Shown: piece after piece, positions 48,001-58,500 of the stretch
Layout of the letters: the number at the start of each line of letters is the position of its first letter
Position numbering within the stretch: position 1 is the first letter of the stretch
Source: Ostreococcus mediterraneus
Taxonomy: Eukaryota; Chlorophyta; Mamiellophyceae; Mamiellales; Bathycoccaceae
Assembly (NCBI GenBank): GCA_012295225.1
Contig: WMKK01000011.1
Coordinates: 34,860-98,859 of the forward strand
Direction: 5' to 3'
Length of the DNA: 64,000 nt
Translations under genes and position numbers: made by a program
The notes under the pieces: model-generated
The model's database searches: none
What the model was told of the DNA's origin: nothing
Seen by the model: the letters and a program-made list of their open reading frames with translations, nothing else

Positions 48001-49279
48001 CATCGTCGGAGGAGGATGCCTCCGTCCCGGCGTCTCGTTCTGGAACAGCGCGCGTCGCTGGCGGAGGCGTCGGTCGACGTAAAACCATCGGCGGTGACTT
48101 CACCCCGCCTTGCGCGCGCAAAAACTCACTACCAGGTCTATCGACTACGTGTTCATCTCGTTCAACGGACTTTTGCGCCGCTGGGACGATGGGTTCTCGC
48201 AACAACGCCGACGCCGAAATGTTCGGCGCGGCGTACGGATCAAACGCGTCTTGCGTCAATGGCGCATGACGTCGCGGCGACGTCGTCGTCGCCGCCGTTT
48301 CCATCGTCAATTCATCATTTTCACTCTGCGTACGCGCGCTCGGTGAACGCTCAGACGCGTCGGGTTCGCCTCCCTGTCGTCTTCGCGCGATTTCCTCGGC
48401 GACGGCGTCCAATTCCTTGTCAAACGCCGCGCGTTCCTCCTCCGTCTTTGGGTCGACTTCTCGCGCGCGCAACGCCACGGGCGATGTCGGCATCACCGCA
48501 TGCGTCGTCGAGGGCGATGTCATGCCTGGAATCTCACCCGCAGACGATCGCGTCGTCTCGTCGTCGTCTCGTTCTCGTCTCGTTAAAATCCGCGTCGGTG
48601 CCGTCGCGCCTCTTCGATCCCGCCCTCGACCACCACCAAACCCGCGCGCTTCGCCCCGGGCGCTGTGCCGCCGTCCCCCACGCGCATCGACGTCACGTTC
48701 GTCCGCAGTATCTGGCGTAGGACCGACGTACCGCTCGTCTTCCTCGGCTCGATGCTCGTAGCCTCGATGTTCATCCGCGTACCGTCTCGCAGCGCGTTCC
48801 ACATCGCTCGCCACCGTTCGCGCCGGTCGTTCATCCCCCCCGCTCGCATCGCTACGAAGCGAAGGATACTCGCCGCGGCGCACCACCGCGACTCGATCAT
48901 CACGTATCTCCGACGTCGTCGTCGTCGTCGTCTCGCGACGTCCCCACGTCGCGCCCACGCTCGCGAGCGACGCCTCCTCCGCGCCTCCATCGCCCCCGTC
49001 GCCGTCGCGCGCTGACGGTGCGCCTGCATTCAAACCACGCACACTCGCACCACTCCCACCGGCGTTACCCCACGTGCGCGCGCTCGTCGAGAACGCGCTC
49101 GCGACGACGACGTCCACGCTCGCGCCCGTGTCCGCGCGCATCGATGGCAAAATCACCGGTTTCGGCACCGCCACCTTGCCCCGCGACGGCCCGTGCGCGC
49201 TCGAATGTCCATGCGCAGTCGCGCTCGATGCGTTCGCGCGCGCGGCGTGTCGTCCGTGCTCCCGTCGCGGCGGTGGCAT
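47327..49279 (-). CDS. BAT2/PRRC2 (MOS1)-like low-complexity protein
   Basis: The 650-residue protein starts at ATG 49279. The N terminus holds the block GKVAVPKPVILPSMRADTG, close to the BAT2 N-terminal motif of plant MOS1 (GKVAVPKPINLPSQR), followed by a TWG segment and later RRGEYPSLRS, matching the EFP(S/T)L motif. The rest is disordered: Arg/Asp/Glu-rich in the middle, a 12-Gly run near 47975-48002 (GCC repeats), basic KARKRRGGRR, then a Tyr/Gly/Pro-rich stretch and an RGG-like C terminus (RRRGSRGGARGRA). PRRC2/BAT2 proteins are RNA-associated, and MOS1 regulates expression in plants. Confidence 0.62.
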
Positions 49280-49400
49280 GGCGTTAATGTCGCGATTTTT
49301 CGGTGCACTTTTTCGCCAAGGCGAAATGAAATGTCTTTCCGTCCGTGTGCGTGACGCGTGCGATCGTCGCCGCCGCGACGTGTGCGTGACGCGTCACGCA

Positions 49401-49433
<33 letters not shown>
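49401..49433. repeat. (GTC)n trinucleotide tract
   Basis: An eleven-unit run in the divergent spacer between the BAT2-like gene and the acidic-repeat gene. A second shorter run follows from about 49442. Confidence 0.9.
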
Positions 49434-49523
49434 TTCGCGCGCGTCGTCGTCGTCGTCGCGCCGCGCGCGCGACGAATCGCGCGCGAAGATGTGACGAAAA
49501 GAGCCTCAGTCAACGTCGCAGTC

Positions 49524-50600
49524 ATGGACGACGGCGACGGCGACGGCGACGACGACGCTCGCGGCGGTGACGCGCACGCGCGCGAATGGCGCGGCGGCGA
49601 CGCTCGCGGCGGTGGTGGTGCCGCGTCGGCGTCGGCGTCGGCGTCGGTGTGGACGGATGCGGTGGGCTGTGGCTTGAAATTGTGTTCCAGCCGAGATGAT
49701 GATGACGATGGGTGGGGCGACGACGAGGACGGCGACGTCGACGACGATGACGATGGGTGGGGCGACGATGAGGACGGCGACGGCGTCGTGGGTGCGGCAC
49801 GCGATGCCGACGCACGCGACGACGATGGATGGGACGACGACGCGGAGGGCGAGCGAAGACGTTCGAGCGCATCTGCGGGGACGTTACCCGACGACGACGA
49901 CGACGATTTCGACGACGACGATGGGTGGAACGATTTCGATGATGAAGAGTTGTTACGCCCAGTGGCGGCGTTTGCGCGCGAGCGAGAGGTGGGCGAGGCG
50001 GTAGAGATGGACGAAGGACGCGCCGAGGCGCCGGAGGAGGAATACGAAGCGTTCGCGCCTCAAAATCCAAATCGATTCAACCCGTACGCCAAGGAGAATT
50101 TAGCCCCGAACGATAGTATTCCGTCAAAAACGCGCGAGGTGTTGCAACGGACGGGTGGTGATGACGATGACGACGATGATGAGGAGGAGTTTGAATTTGA
50201 AGACGAACCGCCGTCGGCGCGACCGTCTTCGGCGCCGAGCGCGAGTCGAATGGCCATGCTTCCATCGCGCACCATCGCGGACACCGCGCCCTGGCGCGCG
50301 CGGCTTCCGCATTTTGTTCCCGTCACCGAGCTCGCACCGCAAACGTTCCATGACGGGGAGATTATTCACGTCGATTACGTCGCGCAGTTTGGAGGCGCGC
50401 GCTCCGCCGGCGCCAAGTCACGTCCGGCGTCCGCGTCCGAATTCGGCAACACGTTGCGCGCGACGAATAAATCCACGGCTGCAAAAGTCACACCGCGTTG
50501 GTACACCGATGAACGCGGTCGCAAAATATTCATCCGCGAGGACGGATCGAAGCTCCAAGGCGCCGCCGCCTACAAAGCGTTCCAGAAGCTCAGCGCGTAG
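49524..50600 (+). CDS. Acidic repeat protein with DDDGWGDDEDGD motifs
   Basis: ATG 49524 (MDDGDGDGDDDARGGDAHAR) gives 358 residues. The frame stays open far upstream but that part is GTC-repeat and low-complexity. The N-terminal half repeats DDDDGWGDDEDGD and variants (DDGWDDD, DDDDGWNDFDDE) about four to five times. The middle has NPNRFNPYAKENLAPND and a second Asp/Glu run. The C terminus is folded-looking and basic (TPRWYTDERGRKIFIREDGS, then KLQGAAAYKAFQKL). No known family is recognised. The regularly spaced Trp in an acidic run could be a binding linear motif for a basic partner; that is inference. Confidence 0.7.
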   Translation: MDDGDGDGDDDARGGDAHAREWRGGDARGGGGAASASASASVWTDAVGCGLKLCSSRDDDDDGWGDDEDGDVDDDDDGWGDDEDGDGVVGAARDADARDDDGWDDDAEGERRRSSASAGTLPDDDDDDFDDDDGWNDFDDEELLRPVAAFAREREVGEAVEMDEGRAEAPEEEYEAFAPQNPNRFNPYAKENLAPNDSIPSKTREVLQRTGGDDDDDDDEEEFEFEDEPPSARPSSAPSASRMAMLPSRTIADTAPWRARLPHFVPVTELAPQTFHDGEIIHVDYVAQFGGARSAGAKSRPASASEFGNTLRATNKSTAAKVTPRWYTDERGRKIFIREDGSKLQGAAAYKAFQKLSA

Positions 50601-50798
50601 CCCGGCGCTCGCGCTCGCGCTCGCGCCGCCGTTGCCGCCGCCGCCGCCGCCGCGCGCGCAACCATGTAAACTAACTACACATGTAATTCACCATTGGTAT
50701 CACAAATCAAAAAAACATCCACGGCGTACTCGATATGTTCGTACGACTGAAGACGTCGGCTAGACCTAAAACGTTGAACGTCAACTCTCCCTTTCCTC

Positions 50799-51020
50799 CT
50801 ACGCCTGTCCTCCATCCATGCGCTCCAACGTGTTATAACACAACAACTTCTCAATCAAATCCACGTGACACATCACCATGCGCCTGCAGCAGTAGCGGTT
50901 CAACCCGAGCGCGTCCAACGCGTCGCGTTCGCTGTAGTCAGCCTGTAGCAAATCGAGGTAGGTGTCCCACTTGTTCCCGATCACCTTGCCGCACGTGAAG
51001 CAGCGCACGGGGATAATCAT
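50799..51020 (-). CDS. RPB10: RNA polymerase I/II/III shared subunit RPB10 (RPABC5)
   Basis: The 73-residue protein from ATG 51020 matches the family in length and sequence: [34 protein letters not shown] and the [11 protein letters not shown] ending. Zinc ligands are Cys7, Cys10, Cys44 and Cys45. The subunit seats the largest subunits in all three nuclear RNA polymerases. The frame has no intron. Confidence 0.98.
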   Translation of the reverse strand: MIIPVRCFTCGKVIGNKWDTYLDLLQADYSERDALDALGLNRYCCRRMVMCHVDLIEKLLCYNTLERMDGGQA

Positions 51021-51175
51021 CGCGCTCTAATCCACCTCGGTCGTTCACCCGTCGTTCACTCGGCGTCGGCGGACGTGCGTGCGCGCGTGCGTCGTCGAGT
51101 GAGGCGTGCTGCTGCGCGATCACATGGTTTCGCCATTGATTCGCGCGTCGATTGTCGATCGCTCGGTCGCGTGTG

Positions 51176-51415
51176 ATGCCCGAACGCGCGTCGCAGGCGT
51201 TCACGGACGCACACACGTCGTCGTCGTCGTCATCCGCGGCGTCCGCGGCGTCACACGAGCCGACGGTGCGCGTGAGCGCGGAGGCGAAGGACGTGGTTGA
51301 CAAGTTGCGCGCGCAGTGTGCGCAGCGATTGGTGCGCGCCGATCGCGAACTGTCGGGGTTTTACGCGCGCATCGACGGCGGCATCACGAGAGCGAGCGGT
51401 GACGGCGCGAGTTGA
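51176..51415 (+). CDS. 79-residue hypothetical protein
   Basis: ATG 51176 (MPERASQAFTDAHTSSSSSS) gives a Ser-rich start followed by an amphipathic helix of about 40 residues (VVDKLRAQCAQRLVRADREL). Its stop at 51413-51415 lies only 5 bases before the ATG of the oxygenase gene. It shares a 155-bp divergent spacer with RPB10. It could be a small helical subunit, or an upstream ORF on the same transcript as the oxygenase. No known family is recognised. Confidence 0.5.
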   Translation: MPERASQAFTDAHTSSSSSSAASAASHEPTVRVSAEAKDVVDKLRAQCAQRLVRADRELSGFYARIDGGITRASGDGAS

Positions 51416-51420
51416 ACGCG

Positions 51421-52791
51421 ATGAAGCGCACCAGGAGCGACGAGGGCGACGCGATTGACGGTGTTGGAGCGCTTCATTCGTGGGCGACGTTTGAGCGCGC
51501 GGGGGACGAGAAACGCGCGATCGGGGACGAACTCGGCGCGTACGCGGCGTATGGCGCGAGCGTAAAGATGTGTGTGGATGTGCCGTCGCGCGTGTTTTTG
51601 AAACTCGCGTTGGCATGGCGTCGAGCGTCGCGATTGAGCGCGGACTCGGGCGAGCGCGAGGCGTACGAACGGACGCTCAAGGCCGGTCTTCGTCGGGCAA
51701 CGCGTGAGGCGGACGACGACGTCGACGATTCCATCGTCGACGTTGAAAAGCGTGCGAGTGTGGTCGGGCGGGATAGGCGAGTGCGTGCGATCGGCGGGCA
51801 ATTGGCGCTGTTGTATTGTCAGGATGGTCGAGAAGCCGAAGCGGCGCAGACGTTGACGTTTTTGGGATACGAATACCGGCTCGGGCAGCGCGTGTTGAGG
51901 TACGATCTCGAACACGCGGCGGCGACGTCAGAACGCATACCGCGCGGTGTCATGCACGCGTATGATGGATGCTTATCGCCGGCGATGCTCGCATCGTTGC
52001 GACGCGCGTTTGCGAAGGATGCGGCATTTTGGCGCGAACACGACTACGCCAATCCAAAGACGGGTTTCTTTTCGTACGTCCACGAGTTGGATGGCGCGCC
52101 TATGTCGTCGCCCGTCATGCGTCGAACCGTTGAGCTCGCTCGAGAGATCGCGGCGCGTGAATTTTCCGCGGTGCGCGATGCGAAATACGCCGAATGGTGG
52201 GCGCACTGCCGCCCAGCGTGCGATGGCCATCAGTGCCATTTCGATTCGCACAACGAAGGCCTCGGCGTGGTGACGCATCCGATATGTTCCGTAATTATTT
52301 ATATCGATGGTTCGTGTGGTGGACCAACGCTGATGACGAATCAACGCGCGGGCGACCGTGCATTGGCGACGAAATGTTATTTGATGCCGCCGCGCGACAA
52401 TCGCGTGGCGGTTTTTGATGGCACGTTTTTGCACGGTGTCGTCCCGGGACGAATCAATGAAGACCCCGCGCTTCGGCGGGTGACACTCATGGTTGCGTTT
52501 TGGCCCGAAATGGACGTTGTGCGCGAGTCTTTCCCGCCAGGAAGTGCGCGGGCATTTCCCGAGCGCGCGCTGGAGTATCCCGGCGGCATCTCGTGGCCGA
52601 ATGACTTTTACGACAGCGTCGACGAGGATGAAGACGTCAAAGATGACATCGGTACGGTCGAAGTGGACATTTTCGCACAAGCGCACGCGCCATGGGAAAA
52701 AATACGCGTACCACGCGATGATGCAAGCGACGAGGACGACGAGGACGACGAGTCAATGCCAGCGTACGATGCCTGCTTTCAAGGATTTTAA
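51421..52791 (+). CDS. 2-oxoglutarate/Fe(II)-dependent oxygenase
   Basis: The 456-residue protein has a helical N-terminal half (about residues 10-170, with TPR-like Ala-rich helices) and a C-terminal double-stranded beta-helix oxygenase. The iron ligands are His273 and Asp275 (CHFDSHNEG) and His338 (GTFLHGVVPGR). The Arg after LRRVTLMVAFW is the expected 2-oxoglutarate ligand. The family hydroxylates protein or small-molecule substrates; the substrate cannot be read here. The C-terminal tail is acidic (DDASDEDDEDDESM). The prolyl-4-hydroxylase superfamily is the closest by motif layout. Confidence 0.85.
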   Translation: MKRTRSDEGDAIDGVGALHSWATFERAGDEKRAIGDELGAYAAYGASVKMCVDVPSRVFLKLALAWRRASRLSADSGEREAYERTLKAGLRRATREADDDVDDSIVDVEKRASVVGRDRRVRAIGGQLALLYCQDGREAEAAQTLTFLGYEYRLGQRVLRYDLEHAAATSERIPRGVMHAYDGCLSPAMLASLRRAFAKDAAFWREHDYANPKTGFFSYVHELDGAPMSSPVMRRTVELAREIAAREFSAVRDAKYAEWWAHCRPACDGHQCHFDSHNEGLGVVTHPICSVIIYIDGSCGGPTLMTNQRAGDRALATKCYLMPPRDNRVAVFDGTFLHGVVPGRINEDPALRRVTLMVAFWPEMDVVRESFPPGSARAFPERALEYPGGISWPNDFYDSVDEDEDVKDDIGTVEVDIFAQAHAPWEKIRVPRDDASDEDDEDDESMPAYDACFQGF

Positions 52792-53065
52792 CAATTTTGT
52801 ACCAAATACATAGCACTAGCGCTGTAGTAGGTAGCTCAACGAAGACGCTCACATGAATAGTCACATGCCATCGTCATACCGTTCGTGATTACAGGGAATC
52901 GTCGGTGTTTCTGAAGTTTGAGCGATTTTGTCGTCGAATTCAGTTGAGACACCGTCGAGCGCCTCTACGCGAGACCGCGACGCCTCCGCCGTCATGTCCA
53001 CCACCCGTCGCTCGCGACTGTGATCAAGCACTCACGCACGCACGCACGCACGCACCCGTGCGTCG

Positions 53066-55144
53066 ATGCCGTCGCCCGCACCGCGCGCGGTCGTGCGCTC
53101 CAAGTATTTCGCGCCAAATCCAAGTCCAACTCCAGCTGTCGCCCGCGTGGATGGCGCCACGGTGACCGCGCACGCGACGTTACGCGACGCCGTGCGCGCG
53201 GCTGGGGATGCGCTGGAAGAGTATCTCGCGATTGCGAAGATTAAGAATGCACACGACGCGCACGAGCGCGCGGCGCATGAGGTGTTGAGGCACTTTAGAG
53301 GCGCGGTGCGCGCGTTTGAACGCTCGACGACGCGGGATGTCGTCGCTGACGATGACAAGGGCAAGGGCGTCGATGTGACGGATATTGATGCGTTATCGTC
53401 GTTGGCGTTTGAAGGCGCGGATGGTGCGACGGAGGGTGCGCGGACGCCGCAGAGACGACGCGAGCGGAGGGGACGAGACGAGCTCGACGAGCCGAACGCG
53501 ACGTCGTTTGATTCCCCGGATGCCAAGCGTCGCGTCACGGCGTCGCCTAGAGTGAAAATCAAACCGGAGTATAAGAAGGAAGATGTGCTGACGTTTGAAG
53601 CCGACGCAGAGGACGCCATCGCGCGCGCAGGGGACGTATTGCAAAATATGCTCCAAGAAATTCATCGTCTACACGTCAACGCGTCGTGTCGAGTGAAATC
53701 TCGCGCGCCCGAAGTCGCGCGCGCTCGAGATAACTTGACCGCAATTCGTCGAGAGGCGCGAATGCTTTTTCGGCGCATCGACCCCGAGGGATTTCGCCGC
53801 GATAAAGAGCGACTGAAGATGGTTGCAGAGGAAACGCAGGCGGCGCTCGATTCCTCATTTACGCAATTCGACGCACCTCCAAAGGATTTACACGAGCTCA
53901 GAGCGAAATGCCCTGTCATGGCGGCCACACAAAGTCCGCATCATTTATGCGCCCACTTGTGCTATTACCGCGAGTACGAGCCCGCGCGGCAGTTGTACGT
54001 CTTACGATGCCGAGCGGCGGAATCGAAAGGAAGCGCAAAGGTGTTGGATGGATGGCGTGCCGAACTCGCGGTTCGGCCGGCGGAGGATATTCCAGCCATC
54101 AACCGTTCTCGCGCCGATGCGCGTGGTACGGCGAGTGGGGCGTGTTCGTTGAAACATTTTCCATGGATGGTAGAATTCGTCGCGCCAGATGGGTCTCGCT
54201 ATCGCGACGGTATGGATGTTCTAAACGCCGTCAATGTAGAGTGCGATAAATTGTCGTGGCCGCGCGCATCGCACGGTGGCAATGGTATTCGAGAGGCGCG
54301 CGTCGGTGAAGACGGGTTGACGGATCAAACGGAATTGCTTCGTGCGGCTCTATGGCCCGAGGTATTTGATGGTGAAGCTGGGACGACGCCCGTGCGCAGA
54401 AGTTTTTCGCGCGTCGTCGCCAACGGCGGCGAAGTCCGTAGTCCATTGACTCTCGCGCCAGACCCGCTTGCGAATGATGAAAACGACAATTTCACCGACG
54501 CGCGCGCCATCGTGGCTGATCATCATAGACATGTACAAGTAGTAGCATTAGATGACGACGACGACGACGACGACGACAAGATGAAGACGCCGAAATCGTC
54601 GCAAGTCCAAATCGGCGATGTCCAAGTTTCTCCTGGAAGTGGACCTGATCCCGTGCGCCATTGGTGGGCCCCACCACTCTCACCCTTTGGTTTACTCGAG
54701 GAAATCTTGTGGCAAGATGAATGGAAGCTCCTTGTGGCGTGCATGATGCTCAACTGCACCACTCGCCTGCAAGTCGATCGCGTGCTGTGGCGTCTGTTTC
54801 TCCTCGCGCCCACCGCCGCGGACGCCGCGCGTCTCGGTGCCACACACGAGGGTCTAGAAGCCCTCGAGCGCATCATCGCCCCGCTTGGCTTACATCGCAA
54901 GCGCACAAACGCGTTTGTGAAACTCTCCATCGACGTCGAGGCGCAGCGAGCAAAGCACGGCGGCCGCGTAAAAAACGTTTCAGCTTGTCATGGCGTCGGC
55001 GTTTACGCGAGCGACGCGCACGCACTATTTGTTGACGGCGTTCTTGCCGGTCCACCGCGAGATCATGCGTTGCGCTGGTATCACGCCTGGGCGGCTGAAC
55101 GCCGCGACAGGCGTATCGCCGCCGCTCGAGCCGCCGCTCCGTAA
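53066..55144 (+). CDS. MBD4-like DNA glycosylase (HhH-GPD)
   Basis: The 692-residue protein ends in a domain typical of MBD4: PPLSPFGLLEEILWQDEWKL (about residue 537), LLVACMMLNCTTRLQVDRVL, then the helix-hairpin-helix stretch and CHGVGVYASDAHALFVDG, with catalytic-type Asp at about residue 650. MBD4 removes T or U mispaired with G. Upstream, residues of about 355-395 (KHFPWMVEFVAPDGSRYRDG) look like a weak MBD/TAM-type fold. The N-terminal third is disordered with a nuclear-type basic patch (RTPQRRRERRGRDELD). A GAC repeat gives an eight- or nine-Asp run near residue 498. Confidence 0.88.
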   Translation: MPSPAPRAVVRSKYFAPNPSPTPAVARVDGATVTAHATLRDAVRAAGDALEEYLAIAKIKNAHDAHERAAHEVLRHFRGAVRAFERSTTRDVVADDDKGKGVDVTDIDALSSLAFEGADGATEGARTPQRRRERRGRDELDEPNATSFDSPDAKRRVTASPRVKIKPEYKKEDVLTFEADAEDAIARAGDVLQNMLQEIHRLHVNASCRVKSRAPEVARARDNLTAIRREARMLFRRIDPEGFRRDKERLKMVAEETQAALDSSFTQFDAPPKDLHELRAKCPVMAATQSPHHLCAHLCYYREYEPARQLYVLRCRAAESKGSAKVLDGWRAELAVRPAEDIPAINRSRADARGTASGACSLKHFPWMVEFVAPDGSRYRDGMDVLNAVNVECDKLSWPRASHGGNGIREARVGEDGLTDQTELLRAALWPEVFDGEAGTTPVRRSFSRVVANGGEVRSPLTLAPDPLANDENDNFTDARAIVADHHRHVQVVALDDDDDDDDDKMKTPKSSQVQIGDVQVSPGSGPDPVRHWWAPPLSPFGLLEEILWQDEWKLLVACMMLNCTTRLQVDRVLWRLFLLAPTAADAARLGATHEGLEALERIIAPLGLHRKRTNAFVKLSIDVEAQRAKHGGRVKNVSACHGVGVYASDAHALFVDGVLAGPPRDHALRWYHAWAAERRDRRIAAARAAAP

Positions 55145-55580
55145 TAGACGCATCCCCCGCTAGCACACATCATTCATCCACTCACATTCATTCGAACACT
55201 CGCGGGTATTTGAATACAAACATTTGTATGCCCACTCATCGTACGCATACAGTTCACATCCTGCATTCAACGTGCGTTACATGGACGCTGCGTGTGTCAA
55301 CATTTGGACGCGAGGGACGAGAGACAGTTATCCAACGCCCTTCGCCTTCAGAGCTCCACGCGGCATCGATCCCTCCCGCGATCGCCGCGCTCTCGCCTCG
55401 TCGCACGCAATACAACGCGTGCGCTCGCATCAATTTGCGTCGCTCGCGAACGCGTGAAGACAGTCGACGCATAAACCCCGGCGAGTTTGGCGCTATTTTT
55501 GTCCCAAACGATTGATTAATCTTTGAGCTACTTTCGTCTTCAGTGCGTCGCACAGGCGAAGATAGTCGACACCGCGCACG
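55145..55580. other. Spacer upstream of the kinesin gene
   Basis: No supported gene. Short frames on both strands lack recognisable content. It presumably holds the kinesin promoter and the 3' UTR of the glycosylase gene. Confidence 0.5.
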
Positions 55581-58500
55581 ATGGAACTCACACCGATCAC
55601 GTCGCCGGCGCGCGCGTACGTGCCGGGAGATGACGCCATCGATGCCGCGGCTGGGTTGCGCGAGCGGTTCGCGTTGGATGCGCTTGCGCGAGGACGTAGC
55701 GGTTCACGAGGGTTCTTATCGCGCATTGCGAGCGTCGGGAAGCGGTCACCGAAAACGACACGCGATGATGGTGGTGATGATGACGTGCCTCATTCGCCCA
55801 CGAGCCCGGTGGGTGAGGCGACGCTGATGGACGCGTTGACGTGCTCGGGCACGCCGCTGACGACGTCGATGTTGCGACTGTCTTCGGATCATCAAGCGAA
55901 GAGCGTCAAGCTCAACGCCGTGTTAACGACGCTCGTGAACGAGCATGAAGATATGAAAAGTGAAGATTTTGCATCGGCGGTGCAAAAAATCGCGAAGGAG
56001 GTGATTAAGCGCGAGGAGCTGGCGGATGAAATGTACGCGCAGTTAATTCGAGCGACGCGTTCAACCGTGGGCGAACGGAGCCGTCGCAAGGCGTGGGAGC
56101 TGCTTCGTATCTTTGCTGCGCTGTTCGCGCCGTCGAGGGACTTTATTGGGTTTATTTCCGAGTACATGAACGAGGTGGCGAGTCGGGGTGTGGTGGATGT
56201 GCAGCCATTGGCGCGCGCGGCGTTGCACACGATGAAGCGGACGAGCAAGAGCGCGATGCGTCGTCACGCACCCTCCGCAGAGGAAATCGTCGCGTTCGCC
56301 AAGAATGAAGAACTGCGAGTGGTGATATCGTTTTTGGATGGCACGTTTGAGGACTTGCCTTATGATATGACGACGACAGTGAAGGAGGCGGTGGAGGAAC
56401 TCGCGAGTGTGATTAAATTACAAAATCACGCCTCGTTTTCTTTGTTCACCGTGCGCAAGTTCTTTGGAAAAATCACATCCAACGGTAAAGATGGCTTGCT
56501 TTCTGAAGAACATCGTGACGTCGGTGATGGTGGATTCGTGAGCGACGCTCTGGGGGATATTCGAAAAATGAAAACTGACGCGACGCCGAGCAAAGCGAGC
56601 GCGGTGACGACGGGCGTATTATTCAAAAAACGCATGTTCCGCGAATCTGACGAAACCATCGACGAACCTACGTTTGTGTTACTTTCTTACGTTCAAGCAA
56701 AGCATGATTTCATCATGGGTAATTATCCCCTCTCGCGTGACGATGCTGCATTATTAGCGGCGTTGCAAGTTCAAGCCGACGAAGGGCCGACGCTCGTTGA
56801 AGACGTGGCGACGCTGTCGATGACGCTTGGCAAGTACCTGCCACGAGTCATGTGCAACACGCGTTCTTCCCCGGATTGGGCCGAGCACATTGCCCGTCAA
56901 CACGTTCCTGTGAAAGGTTTGAGCTCGGATGAGGCTCGACTGGCGTTACTGCGTATGGTTCGCTCGTTGCCGTATGGAAATTCAACATTTTTCCCCGCGC
57001 GTCGCGTCGATGATCCCATTGGCTTACTTCCTGGTAAGTTGATTATCGGCATTAACAAACGCGGTGTGCACTTTTTCCGCGAGCAACCGATGGAATACTT
57101 GTATACAGCAGATTTGCGTGACATTATGCAATTCGGTTCGGCGCCGCACGCAATTTTCTTCAAAATGCGTGTCTCCGGCGCGTTGCACGTGTTTCAATTC
57201 GAGACAAAAGAAGGCGAATCGGTGTGCATGGCGTTGCAAACGCACATCAACGACGTGATGATGAAAAAATTAGCCGACCGTAATGCCGCAACGCCAGCCA
57301 AGGATGCAACGGCGATGGACGCATCGTCCCGAGGCGAGGCGGTGAATTCAACGTCTGACGCCGCGCTCGCCGCGGCATCCAACGAGGCATTCGCGAATCA
57401 AGCCAAAGCCGGCGACAGCGTGAGTACGCAACGTCAAATTCGCGATTTAACTCATAAACTTGAGCAAGCCAACGCAGAGCGCACGGCGTTGATGGCACAA
57501 CTTGGAGACATAAATGAAGCGTTTCACGAAGCAAACGATCGACTCGAAGCCGAGCGCGCAGCCAAGATGGACATCGCGGCAATGATGAAGTCGCTCGAGC
57601 AACAGCTGAGAGATGAAAGAAACGCTGCACCGGCGCGTGCGGATGCCGTCGCAGACAGACTCGGTGATTTGTCATCAATTCAAATCAAGGAACTTCAAGA
57701 TGAGTTAGATATTGAAACTAAGCGCGCGAGAGACGGCGAGGCGCAGTTATTTGAACTGCAGCAAACTGTGGCGGTTTTGGAACAAAAGGCAAAGCGTACT
57801 GACGCTACCAACGCGGATGAACTCGCACGCGTAAATGCGGAAAAGCAAGCCGAAATAAGCGAGCTGAAAGACTTGTACAACGCATCAGAGGCGACGGTGG
57901 GTGAGCTCAAGCGCGAAATTGACGCGTTGCGCTCGGCGCAAGATGAGCAAAAGGCGGCGCTCACCGAAGAAATGATGAAGGAACTCAATGATTTACGTGA
58001 ATTGAAAGCACACTTTGCCAGTCAAGAATCGACAACGCGCGAACTCATGGCGAGTCAAGCGGAAAAGATTAAAGAACTCGAAGAAAAGTATTCTCAAGAA
58101 GTGCTGCTGCGCCGGCGATACTTCAACATGTTGGAAGATATGAAGGGTAAGATTCGCGTCTACGCCCGCACGCGTCCATTGACTGGCATTGAAAGCTCGC
58201 AAAATCAAAAAGCAGTGCTCGCGATGCCGGATGAGTTTACGTGCGCGCATCCATGGCGTGGAGAGAAGAAGGACAGGTCGTATCAGTTTGATGAATGTTT
58301 TCCGGCTATGTCTTCCCAAGAGCAAGTGTTCGAAGATACAAAGTATTTGGTGCAAAGTGCCATGGATGGATATAACGTGTGTATTTTCGCATATGGACAA
58401 ACGGGGAGTGGAAAGACGTTTACGATTTACGGTGATGACGAAAATCCTGGGTTGACACCGCGCGCGATGCGAGAAGTCATGCGGTGTATTCATCGCGATT

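Noticed and set aside
49074-49523. 150-codon upstream extension of the acidic-repeat protein
   Set aside because: It overlaps the start of the divergent BAT2-like gene and consists of GTC-repeat Val/Arg runs; ATG 49524 is a cleaner start.
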